Assembly: GCA_003577005.1 (NCBI GenBank)
Contig: QEUW01000004.1
Coordinates: 1 to 57,334 of the forward strand
Direction of reading: 5' to 3'
From: Chloroflexota bacterium
Lineage (GTDB): Bacteria > Chloroflexota > Anaerolineae > Caldilineales > Caldilineaceae
DNA length: 57,334 nt
In this document: one piece after another, positions 48,981 to 57,334 of the stretch
How the letters are laid out: each line of letters opens with the position of its first letter
How positions within the stretch are numbered: position 1 is the first letter of the stretch
Notes under the pieces: generated by a model
The model's input: only the letters and a program-made list of their open reading frames with translations
What the model was told of the DNA's origin: nothing
Database searches by the model: none
Made by a program: the position numbers and the translations under genes

Positions 48981-49050
48981 CCGCATTCCGGGAAAGGGCC
49001 GCCGTTGCGGTGAACGTTCAGAAACTTTCCGGCCCTTTCCCGGAATGCGG
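48981..49050. repeat. Dispersed hairpin repeat, GCATTCCGGG family, copy 3
   Basis: A perfect 20-bp stem (CCGCATTCCGGGAAAGGGCC, 48981-49000, with 49031-49050) surrounds a 30-nt loop, the same geometry as the copy at 43461. It lies between the PemK gene and the promoter of the VIT/vWA gene. Confidence 0.9.
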
Positions 49051-49101
49051 GGCCGGGGCAAGCCGCCCCCAATCCTGGACGCACCCAGACGGCTACGGGT
49101 A

Positions 49102-49130
49102 TTGAATCCCACTGGCAACGGGTTTATAAT
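49102..49130 (+). promoter_or_regulatory. Promoter of the VIT/vWA gene
   Basis: TTGAAT (49102-49107) and a perfect TATAAT (49125-49130) are 17 bp apart. The start site would fall near 49137, so the ATG at 49146 would have a leader under 10 nt. Confidence 0.7.
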
Positions 49131-49145
49131 GGCTACACAGTTTGC

Positions 49146-51737
49146 ATGGCAGAGGTCGATATGCAGCCACCCTTTGCCATGCGGTTCCGCCGGGAGGCAA
49201 CCATGTTCAACCCACTGCACTACGAAAACAGCCAACCAGGCGGCGTCGCCCTCTTGGAGGTCGTCAGAGAAAACGAGGAACAGCCGCAATTCGTCCCGCT
49301 GCGTGATACGACAGTCCGTGGCACAGTCACCGGGCCGCTGGCCGACCTCACAGTGATCCACCGCTTTGGCTACGAGCGCACCGTCTGCGACCGTACGCTC
49401 GAGGCCCACTACCGCTTTCCTCTGCCGGGAGACGCCGCAGTGATGGCGGTCACCGCCCGCTTTGGTGAAACGGAAATCGTGGCCGAACTCAAAGAACGTC
49501 GCCAGGCCGAGGATGACTATGCGCAAGCCAAGGCCGAAGGACGCCAGGCTGCGCTTGCCACCCGTGAAAGCGCCGATGCCTTTACTCTCCAGGTCGCTGG
49601 CCTCCAACCCGACCAGGAGATCGTCATCGAGACTCGCTATGTTCAACTGGCGCGCGCCGAAGGGGAGGGCTGGACGCTGCGCATTCCCCTGACGCTGGCC
49701 CCCCGCTATGCACGACGCGATGAGATGGCAGACCGACCCGCCCACGGCCAACCGCTCGCCACCGTCCGCGACCCCGGTCATCGCTTCCGGTTGGAGTTGA
49801 GCATCCAGGGCGCTGATGCAGTCACCAGCGCTACCCACGAACTCAACGTCGAGCAGCAGCATGGCTCGCATCAGGTTACGTTGGCCGCCGGGGCTGTGAC
49901 CCCAGACCGCGATTGTTTGGTCAGTTGGCGTCCAGCCGCGGCGGATACCCGGCCGCTCATGACCGCCTTTGCTCATCACGATGGAGCTACCGACGATGTC
50001 TACTTCGTTGCCCAGGTGGCACCACCCGCGATGCATGCGCCAGGGAGCGGGGTCGCGAGAGAGATCATTCTGTTGGTTGACCACTCCGGCTCGATGACCG
50101 GCCCCAAATGGGCCGCGGCCGACTGGGCGGTCGAACGCTTTCTGGCCGATCTGGGCGAGCGCGACCGCTTTGCGCTCGGTTTTTTCCACAATACGACCCA
50201 CTGGTTCAAAGCACAAACCGAACCAGCCACCGAACAGACGCGCCGGCAGGCTGTCACCTGGCTCAAGGAGCATCGAGAGAGCGGCGGCACCGAACTGGGC
50301 GTGGCGCTCGAACAGGCGCTCCACCTCAAACGCACAAGCGGTGAGCTGGCCCGCCATCTGCTGATCATCACCGACGCTGAAGTGACCGACGCCGCCCGCA
50401 TTCTGCGCCTGGCCGAGGGTGAAGCCGGGCGCAGCGAGCGCCGCCGCATCAGCGTACTTTGCATCGACGCTGCACCCAATGCCTATCTGGCCCAGGAACT
50501 GGCGGACCGCGGTGGCGGCGTAGCACGGTTCCTCACCAGCGACCCCGACCAAGAGGATATCGCCACCGCGCTCGACGACGTGCTGGCCGACTGGGCCGAA
50601 CCGGTGCTCACCGGGCTGACGCTGACAGTCAACCGGCCCCACGTCGAGGCCAGCGGTCGCCAAACGACAACTACCTCCAGCGAGCAAACCGAAATCGATC
50701 TGGGGGATCTGGTCAGCGGGCGAGCGCTGTGGGTAGTGGCGCGCGCGCCGCAAGCCGGAACGGCCCCACTCAAGCTGACTCTCCAGGGTCCACAACAGCG
50801 ATCCCTGGCTGACCACACGCTCGACCTTGCTGAGAGCCAGGGCACGCCGGCGCTCAAGGCGCTCTTTGGCGCCCGGCGCATCAGCGCGCTCGAATATCTT
50901 GCCGCCGCCGATCTGGAGGCAGACCCGTTGCGCACCCAGCTCGCCCGCCTGGGCTACGATCCGGCGTCGATCCTGGAACGTGTGACTATTGGTGAGTCTC
51001 GCGTTTATACTGAAAACCGTCGTGAACAGACCAGGGAGGCGCTGCGGGCGTTGTTGCGTGACGAGGCATTGGCCTATCAGTTGGCATCGTCGGAGACAGC
51101 CTTTGTGGCGACGCGACGTGAGGCGGGCCAGGTGGTGGAAGGGACGGCGCCTGTCGCCAGCGCGCTCCCCAGCGGTTGGTCGCCCGATTTTATCAGCCAG
51201 CCGGCGGCCGGCAGAGGTGTGATGGGGGCTACACTACCGGCGCAAGCGCTGCCTGCGCCCGCGCTCTCGGTGGCGCCGGGCGGAATGGGGTTAACACAGG
51301 GTTTGAGTCAGGCAGTCGCCCGATTGCTCCCCGGCCAGATGCAGGCTAGAGGTCGCCCTGGCGCCGCACCCGACGAAGAGCAGACGACGATCTTTACGGG
51401 CACACCGGTATGGCGCGGCCCGGAGGCATTGCTCTTTGCCACGGACCAAAGGCCGGATCTGTTGGCGAATATCGCCACTATCACCGCTATTCGTGTGCAT
51501 GCCAAAGGGATCTCACGCGAGGTCGCAGAGCAGGTACGGCTGCTCATCCATCTGGGCGACCCTGCTCGGCCGCGCGCCCAGGTTTCTCTGGCTGACCTGC
51601 TGCAACTAGGCGAAAGACCCTTAAACCTGCGGCGCCAGCCCAACCAACAGTTGACGGTCTCGCTGATCGATCCTACCGGCGCGCTGGCTCACCAGACCTT
51701 CTCGCTGACCGTCGAACTGTGTTGGCGGCGGGGGTAA
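49146..51737 (+). CDS. VIT domain and von Willebrand factor type A domain protein
   Basis: Protein resembling vertebrate inter-alpha-trypsin inhibitor heavy chains; the bacterial role is unknown. The 863-aa product has a VIT domain (about 35-170: LEAHYRFPLPGDAAVMAVTA, with ELKERRQAEDDYAQAKAEGR), then a vWA domain (305-480) with an intact MIDAS motif DHSGSM (Asp312, Ser314, Ser316). A long C-terminal part follows (500-863) with Pro/Ala-rich linker near 690-750. No signal peptide is seen. ATG 49146 is nearest the promoter, but ATG 49161 and 49203 are possible. Ends just before the three-gene membrane module. Confidence 0.88.
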   Translation: MAEVDMQPPFAMRFRREATMFNPLHYENSQPGGVALLEVVRENEEQPQFVPLRDTTVRGTVTGPLADLTVIHRFGYERTVCDRTLEAHYRFPLPGDAAVMAVTARFGETEIVAELKERRQAEDDYAQAKAEGRQAALATRESADAFTLQVAGLQPDQEIVIETRYVQLARAEGEGWTLRIPLTLAPRYARRDEMADRPAHGQPLATVRDPGHRFRLELSIQGADAVTSATHELNVEQQHGSHQVTLAAGAVTPDRDCLVSWRPAAADTRPLMTAFAHHDGATDDVYFVAQVAPPAMHAPGSGVAREIILLVDHSGSMTGPKWAAADWAVERFLADLGERDRFALGFFHNTTHWFKAQTEPATEQTRRQAVTWLKEHRESGGTELGVALEQALHLKRTSGELARHLLIITDAEVTDAARILRLAEGEAGRSERRRISVLCIDAAPNAYLAQELADRGGGVARFLTSDPDQEDIATALDDVLADWAEPVLTGLTLTVNRPHVEASGRQTTTTSSEQTEIDLGDLVSGRALWVVARAPQAGTAPLKLTLQGPQQRSLADHTLDLAESQGTPALKALFGARRISALEYLAAADLEADPLRTQLARLGYDPASILERVTIGESRVYTENRREQTREALRALLRDEALAYQLASSETAFVATRREAGQVVEGTAPVASALPSGWSPDFISQPAAGRGVMGATLPAQALPAPALSVAPGGMGLTQGLSQAVARLLPGQMQARGRPGAAPDEEQTTIFTGTPVWRGPEALLFATDQRPDLLANIATITAIRVHAKGISREVAEQVRLLIHLGDPARPRAQVSLADLLQLGERPLNLRRQPNQQLTVSLIDPTGALAHQTFSLTVELCWRRG

Positions 51738-51771
51738 GTTACGCAATTCCCGGTCAGCCCCTACCTACCGT

Positions 51772-51800
51772 TTGTTTTCCCGCGGGGGGTGTGCTACAAT
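51772..51800 (+). promoter_or_regulatory. Promoter of the antiporter-like module
   Basis: TTGTTT (51772-51777) and TACAAT (51795-51800) are 17 bp apart. The predicted start near 51807 is within two bases of an in-frame GTG (51809), suggesting a leaderless or nearly leaderless transcript. Confidence 0.6.
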
Positions 51801-51808
51801 CGCGCGCT

Positions 51809-53500
51809 GTGAATATGCTGCTCGATTTGCTTACCTCACCGCTGGGGCCGGCGCTGGTCCTACTGCTGGGCGCTGGCGTGCTGATGCTTTACGGCCGCTG
51901 GGTCCGCCGGGCTGACTGGCTGACTGCGCTGGCGCTCCTGTTTGTTGCCACCGCCGCGCTCTTGCTCTATTCGTTGCGCGAGCGACCGGTAGTGCCAACC
52001 TTTAGCCTGCCCTGGCAGCCCTTGTTGCAAAGCGGCACCAACTTTCTCTGGGTAGGGGATGGCTGGAATTGGTACATCTCCGGGTTGATCCTTTTGTTGG
52101 GGGGAGTCGGGCTGTTGCTCGACCTCAACAACGAGCAGGCGGCTGAGCGGCTCCGCGTCTATGGGACGCTCGCCATCAATCTGGTGATGCTGGCGGCGGC
52201 GCTGCTGTTTGTGAGCAGCGGCAATCTGTTGACCGCCATCTTTACCTGGGTTCTGCTGGATATTGTGGTGCTGGTGCGCAATGCGCCACGGCTGGAACAA
52301 TATCTAGACGGCGCCAGCAGCGAAGACAATTATGCGCGCGGCCTCAGTCTGGTGGGCGCTCTGTTACTGTTGATCGCCTTGCTCCCGGCCGGACCGCGCG
52401 GGCCAAGCCAGGAGTTTCAAAGCGGCTCGCTGCCGGTGGACGCTGTGCTCTTTGTCGTGCTGGCGGCTGCTATTCGCGCCGGCATCTACCCATTTCACCT
52501 CTGGCTGATTCCCCACCGCCATCGCATGGCCAACATCTCTGAGCGGTTGCTCGAACATTTGGTGCCGGTGCTGTGCGGGCTCTGGCTGCTCGGCTGGGCT
52601 TTTCGTCTGGGTAACCAGGCCTTCTGGCAGCGCAGCGAGGGGATCGCCCTGCTGGTTCTCACCTTGCTGGGCAGCGCTGTGGCGGCGTGGACGGCGAAAC
52701 AGAAAGCCGAACATACGACGCTGGTGCTCATCACCTCGGCCAATTTGGCGGCGCTGGCAGGGGCGCTGGCCTTTAGCGATGGGCCAAGCGCTATGATCTG
52801 GCCCACAACTGCCTTTGCATTGGGTGGTGCGCTCTGGTTGGTGGGCGAGCAGGTTTGGCTGGTATGGGGCTGGCAACTGCCGGTGAGTGTGGGGGCGGCG
52901 ACGATCATCGGCCTGCCCTTTACGCCCGGCTTTCTGACCCAGCCGGCCCTGGCCCGGCTGTTGAGTCCGGGGACGTTTTACCTGGTGCTCTTTGGGATCT
53001 TTGTGGCTGCGGCCACACTCCAGGTCGCTGCCCTGTTGCGCAGTTGGGGTGGGTCGGAGCGCCAGGAGTTGCCAGCGGCGGCGCCCGGGACGATCTCGCG
53101 GCTGCTGGTAGCCAGCGTGGCGATTGGGTTGCCTTTGGCAGTAGCGGGCTTCTTGCCCCGCGCCGTGGCTGCGCTCGCCAGCATGCCGGATGCTATCCCG
53201 CCGACGCTAGGTGACCCGCCAATTGTTGTAGCGCCCTTGCCGGTCTGGATTACGCTGGCGCTGCCGCTGTCGGCCGGCATCATGCTTGTATGGTCGTTGC
53301 CGCAGCCGCGCATCTTTGCCAAAGGGTGGGTTGATTATGTCAACCAGTTTGTGCGGCTCGACTGGCTCTTCCGCCTGGCGTGGTGGGGTGCTGACCGTAC
53401 GAGTGATATTTGGGCCAATGCACTGCGCGTGGTGGAAGGCTCTGGTTATATGGGGTGGCTGGCCGTGCTCGTGTTGATCGGCTACTTGATGATGCGGTAA
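51809..53500 (+). CDS. Divergent complex I/antiporter-like membrane protein (module gene 1)
   Basis: Polytopic 563-aa protein with about 14 hydrophobic helices, distantly similar to NuoL/NuoM/NuoN. The segment IRAGIYPFHLWLIPHRHRM matches the TM7-TM8 signature of these subunits, with Arg in place of the channel lysine. The TM5 glutamate region reads TWVLLDIVVL. The C-terminus (DWLFRLAWWGADRTSD, then a final helix) resembles the NuoL tail. GTG 51809 or ATG 51815 start. It is 2 bp from the next gene. Function unknown; ion translocation or a scaffold for it is the best guess. Confidence 0.7.
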   Translation: MNMLLDLLTSPLGPALVLLLGAGVLMLYGRWVRRADWLTALALLFVATAALLLYSLRERPVVPTFSLPWQPLLQSGTNFLWVGDGWNWYISGLILLLGGVGLLLDLNNEQAAERLRVYGTLAINLVMLAAALLFVSSGNLLTAIFTWVLLDIVVLVRNAPRLEQYLDGASSEDNYARGLSLVGALLLLIALLPAGPRGPSQEFQSGSLPVDAVLFVVLAAAIRAGIYPFHLWLIPHRHRMANISERLLEHLVPVLCGLWLLGWAFRLGNQAFWQRSEGIALLVLTLLGSAVAAWTAKQKAEHTTLVLITSANLAALAGALAFSDGPSAMIWPTTAFALGGALWLVGEQVWLVWGWQLPVSVGAATIIGLPFTPGFLTQPALARLLSPGTFYLVLFGIFVAAATLQVAALLRSWGGSERQELPAAAPGTISRLLVASVAIGLPLAVAGFLPRAVAALASMPDAIPPTLGDPPIVVAPLPVWITLALPLSAGIMLVWSLPQPRIFAKGWVDYVNQFVRLDWLFRLAWWGADRTSDIWANALRVVEGSGYMGWLAVLVLIGYLMMR

Positions 53501-53502
53501 AC

Positions 53503-54288
53503 ATGGACGCTCTATTCGCACAATTGCTGGCTCAATTGGATTTTTTTGCCACAGGTTTTGGCGTCCTGACCACTGCCGCGTTGGCGGCGTCTATCTTCTT
53601 GTTTTGGGAATGGCGGACTGCCTTGGTAGCGCTACTCGTTGTCCAGACCGGCGTGGCAACGCTGATGGTGACCGTGCATGAGCTTCCTACCCAATGGGCT
53701 GCTGTCCAGATTTTAGTGATCCTCCTCTGCGCTTTGTTGTTAAGCCTTTCGGCGCAACAGATGCGCGGACGGCAAGCAACACGGGCGCCCGGCCCCTGGC
53801 CGCTCCGGCTGATGGTGCTTCTATTGCTGTTGGCAAGCTGGCGCGTCTTTGATCTACAGCTCTCGATCCCCTTGCTCAACCCGCCGGTGATCCGTCTCTT
53901 CCTCTGGCTTGGTCTCTGTGCGCTGACCACGCTTGCGCTCAGCGACTCACCCTTTTTTACCGGCGTGGCGTTGCTGCTGTGGTGCGCGCCGATCCAATCG
54001 ATTGTCGAACTGTTGGTGCCAGGGCACAACCTCTTTGTGATCATTGGCATGGTGGAGATTGTGGTGACGCTGGCGTGCAGCTATCTGCTCCTGATCGACC
54101 TCACGCCTGAGCCAAAACCGGCGCCTGTGATCACCGACAGCACCTACATCGAGCGTGTTCCGGCCCTACCTGCCTTACCTGCACCAGAACGACCGTTGCT
54201 GCCTGACCCTGGGGCTGTCCGACCGCAGCCACCTCGCCCAACCGGGCCGGCGCCGGACGCGCCGGCAGTAGTAAGGGGGTCACAATGA
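53503..54288 (+). CDS. HyfE/NuoK-like membrane protein (module gene 2)
   Basis: The 261-aa product has about seven hydrophobic helices (to residue 205) followed by a 55-residue Pro-rich cytoplasmic tail. ALVALLVVQTGVATLMV and LFVIIGMVEIVVTLACSYLL suggest relation to HyfE/HycE-type or NuoK-like proteins, though similarity is weak. The start ATG 53503 follows the previous stop by 2 bp, and its own stop overlaps the next start (ATGA), so the three genes form one tight operon. The specific function is unknown. Confidence 0.65.
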   Translation: MDALFAQLLAQLDFFATGFGVLTTAALAASIFLFWEWRTALVALLVVQTGVATLMVTVHELPTQWAAVQILVILLCALLLSLSAQQMRGRQATRAPGPWPLRLMVLLLLLASWRVFDLQLSIPLLNPPVIRLFLWLGLCALTTLALSDSPFFTGVALLLWCAPIQSIVELLVPGHNLFVIIGMVEIVVTLACSYLLLIDLTPEPKPAPVITDSTYIERVPALPALPAPERPLLPDPGAVRPQPPRPTGPAPDAPAVVRGSQ

Positions 54289-55721
54289 ATGACGGTGGCA
54301 TATCCGCTCTAAACCTGCCTGCGCTGATGCTGGCAACGCTGCTGCTCACCGCTGCTGTCCTCTATGTTTTGCGCGGGTGGGAACAGTTGACCGCCCTTGT
54401 GGCAGCCGCCCTCACGGGTTCGCTTGGTCTCTGGCTCTGGCAGGTGGATTTGAGTAATCCGCTGCGCCCGCTCCCCTTTTCAACACAGGTCGTCGATTTA
54501 ACGGCGCCTTTGACACGCGCCGGTTTTACCTGGCAGTTACAGGCAGGAGCCATTCCGGTCATCACAACGAGCCTTCTGCTCGCTGCTGTTGCTTGCCTGC
54601 TGGCGGCATTTATCAACCAGGGGAAGTCATTTGCGCCGTTGGCGCTCTTCCTGGTGGCGGGTTATGTAAGTCTGGCGCTGATGACAGCGGGCCCGCTGGC
54701 GCCTACGCTCGTAGCACCACTCTTTTTGGCCCTGCTGGCAGGGTTGAATGTCTTTGTGTTGCAGTCAGGGCGGTTGAGCCATACCGGCGGGCCCTTGCGC
54801 CAACTCGTGCCGCCGGTGCTGGCGTTTCCGCTCTTTCTGGTGGCGTTTTGGTATATCGACCAGATGCCGCTCAATCCGCAGGATGTCGTTGCGCCGCGGA
54901 CAGCGGCGCAGTTGATTGGCCTGGGTCTTTTATTATTGCTGGCGCCAGTGCCCCTGCACGGTGCGCAGCCGGCTACAGCGCAAAGCTCGCCTCCGCTTGT
55001 CCACACGCTGGTAACGCTCTTGTACCAGTTGGCTGTGCTCCACTTGCTCTTCCGCGTCTGGCTGACCTTTTCATTTGTCGAACAAAGTGTTGCGCTGCGT
55101 GAATGGTTGACCATTGCCGGGGTGGCGACGGCGATTTGGGGAGGACTGGCGGCCATAGGCACCAACCACCCGGGACGCTTGATGGGCTACGCCGCCCTGC
55201 ACGATTGGGGGCTGATCATCCTGGTGCTGGCGATTCCAGGCATCCGCAGTTGGCTGCTGGTCTTCTTCCTTTTTAGCCTGCGCGCCGCCAGCATGATGAC
55301 GGCGGCGGCCGGGCTGGCGATGCTCGAAGCGCGGCTTGGAAACCTAAACCCCGAACGGCTGCGCGGTGTGGCGACACGTCTGCCGTGGAACAGCGCCGCC
55401 TATTTGCTGGGCGGTCTGGGATTGGTCGGTTTTCCGCTCAGCGCCGGCTTCACAGGGCACTGGGCCGCGCTGCAACTGATCGCCGAAAGCGACTGGCTGC
55501 CCGCGGCGATCGTACTCGTGGCTTCAGGCGGCGCCATCTTTAGTTTTATCCGGCTGGCGCGCGAGTTTTACGGCCCACTGGAGAACCGCCATCTGGCGCG
55601 TGAAGGTGTGGTGGGCGCCGTTTTCGCCATCTTTGTGCTGCTGCTCTCGGTTAGCCTCGCCGCGGCGCCCCAGTGGCTCGACAACCCGATCACCCGCACC
55701 CTGACTGCCCTGCGCGGCTGA
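54285..55721 (+). CDS. NuoN-like membrane protein (module gene 3)
   Basis: The 478-aa product has 13-14 helices and the overall plan of NuoN/NuoM. LLLLLAPVPLHGAQPATAQS stands where Nuo proteins have the TM7 lysine and PFH-W-LPD, and NHPGRLMGYAALHDWGLIIL where they have K-x-x-LAYSS; both charged lysines are replaced or displaced. GLVGFPLSAGFTGHWAAL matches the conserved GxP-xxxGF-K segment. So the protein keeps the antiporter fold but is atypical in the proton path. It overlaps the previous gene by 4 bp. Confidence 0.7.
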   Translation: MNDGGISALNLPALMLATLLLTAAVLYVLRGWEQLTALVAAALTGSLGLWLWQVDLSNPLRPLPFSTQVVDLTAPLTRAGFTWQLQAGAIPVITTSLLLAAVACLLAAFINQGKSFAPLALFLVAGYVSLALMTAGPLAPTLVAPLFLALLAGLNVFVLQSGRLSHTGGPLRQLVPPVLAFPLFLVAFWYIDQMPLNPQDVVAPRTAAQLIGLGLLLLLAPVPLHGAQPATAQSSPPLVHTLVTLLYQLAVLHLLFRVWLTFSFVEQSVALREWLTIAGVATAIWGGLAAIGTNHPGRLMGYAALHDWGLIILVLAIPGIRSWLLVFFLFSLRAASMMTAAAGLAMLEARLGNLNPERLRGVATRLPWNSAAYLLGGLGLVGFPLSAGFTGHWAALQLIAESDWLPAAIVLVASGGAIFSFIRLAREFYGPLENRHLAREGVVGAVFAIFVLLLSVSLAAAPQWLDNPITRTLTALRG

Positions 55722-55850
55722 CCTCGCAAAAACTCTCAAGCGATCTTCTGACAGCTTCTGACAGTCCCCCTGTGTTAGGCTCATTGCACCATGCAGTGTG
55801 CGGTGGGGCTGTGAGATTGTGTACTCCTGCCAGGCTAGTGGACGAAACGA

Positions 55851-57160
<1,310 letters not shown>

Positions 57161-57179
<19 letters not shown>

Positions 57180-57258
57180 CAAATGCTGAGTTGTGAATGG
57201 TCGGCGCGCGGGAATGAATTCATTAACAATTCTCTATTCACCATTCATAATTCACAAC
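57161..57258. repeat. Heptamer-array inverted repeat (GTGAATG type) at the end of mvaA
   Basis: Left side 57161-57200 (TTGTGAA, TCGTGAA, TTGTGAA heptamers) faces a right side 57223-57258 (ATTCTCT, ATTCACC, ATTCATA, ATTCACA). The mvaA stop TGA lies within the left arm. The right arm runs directly into the next dispersed hairpin repeat. Confidence 0.8.
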
Positions 57259-57334
57259 TATACTGCGTTCAGTTTGAAACCCGGATTTTCCAACCTTTCG
57301 CATTCCGGGAAAGGGCCACAATGCTTCTCCGCAG
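57258..57334. repeat. Dispersed hairpin repeat, GCATTCCGGG family, copy 4 (cut by window end)
   Basis: Head, left stem arm and 17 loop bases are nearly identical to the copy at 25241-25352, with a few differences between head and stem. The right arm lies beyond the window. Confidence 0.85.

Overview
The window is a chromosomal piece of a bacterium that looks like a filamentous Chloroflexota (Anaerolineae/Caldilineae-like). This is an inference from the mreBCD-mrdA-minCD-rodA block, fused nuoCD and nuoEF genes, a Thr/Pro-repeat surface protein, a class II HMG-CoA reductase, frequent GTG/TTG starts and weak Shine-Dalgarno sites. No rRNA, tRNA or CRISPR array was seen.

Layout. (1) 1-8.1 kb, plus strand: cell-shape and division-site operon mreB-mreC-mreD-mrdA(PBP2)-minC-minD-rodA, behind a strong promoter with an extended -10. 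(2) 8.3-24.7 kb, minus strand: a complete respiratory complex I operon nuoA-B-CD-EF-G-H-I-J-K-L-M-N. Two solitary nuclease-fold genes sit inside it: a GxxExxY protein between CD and EF, and a Uma2 protein between EF and G. (3) 24.7-25.6 kb: a 907-bp divergent intergenic region with a triple 14-bp repeat, stacked palindromes and a dispersed hairpin repeat. (4) 25.6-34.5 kb, plus strand: a second complex I cluster with exactly the seven membrane subunits A, H, J, K, L, M, N, no peripheral-arm gene, and a small TPR-plus-membrane protein between K and L. (5) 34.7-49 kb: accessory genes. These are a beta-propeller surface protein, an Rpn-type nuclease with an internal 12-bp repeat, a MurE-like ligase with a methyltransferase, and a minus-strand group of small-molecule enzymes that includes two gene remnants, followed by a PemK/MazF-type toxin. 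(6) 49-57.2 kb, plus strand: a VIT/von Willebrand A protein, a three-gene module of divergent complex I/antiporter-like membrane proteins, and class II HMG-CoA reductase.

Cutting across all regions is a repeat system. Many gene junctions carry an inverted repeat whose two arms are short tandem arrays with a 7-bp (sometimes 9-bp) period. Unit sequence differs between loci but is shared by both arms of one locus. Most lie directly after the stop codon of the upstream gene. One is interrupted by a 102-bp palindromic insertion that restores the heptamer phase when removed. One brackets the GxxExxY gene with 40-nt arms. One appears to sit in frame inside HMG-CoA reductase. A second family, with stems of 18-20 bp around GCATTCCGGGAAAGGGCC, occurs four times.

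Working together, the shape genes form an elongasome (MreBCD-PBP2-RodA) coupled to Min positioning. The two nuo clusters could form two complex I versions that share one peripheral arm. The three-gene module may be an additional ion-translocating membrane unit. These joint roles are inferred, not shown by the sequence.
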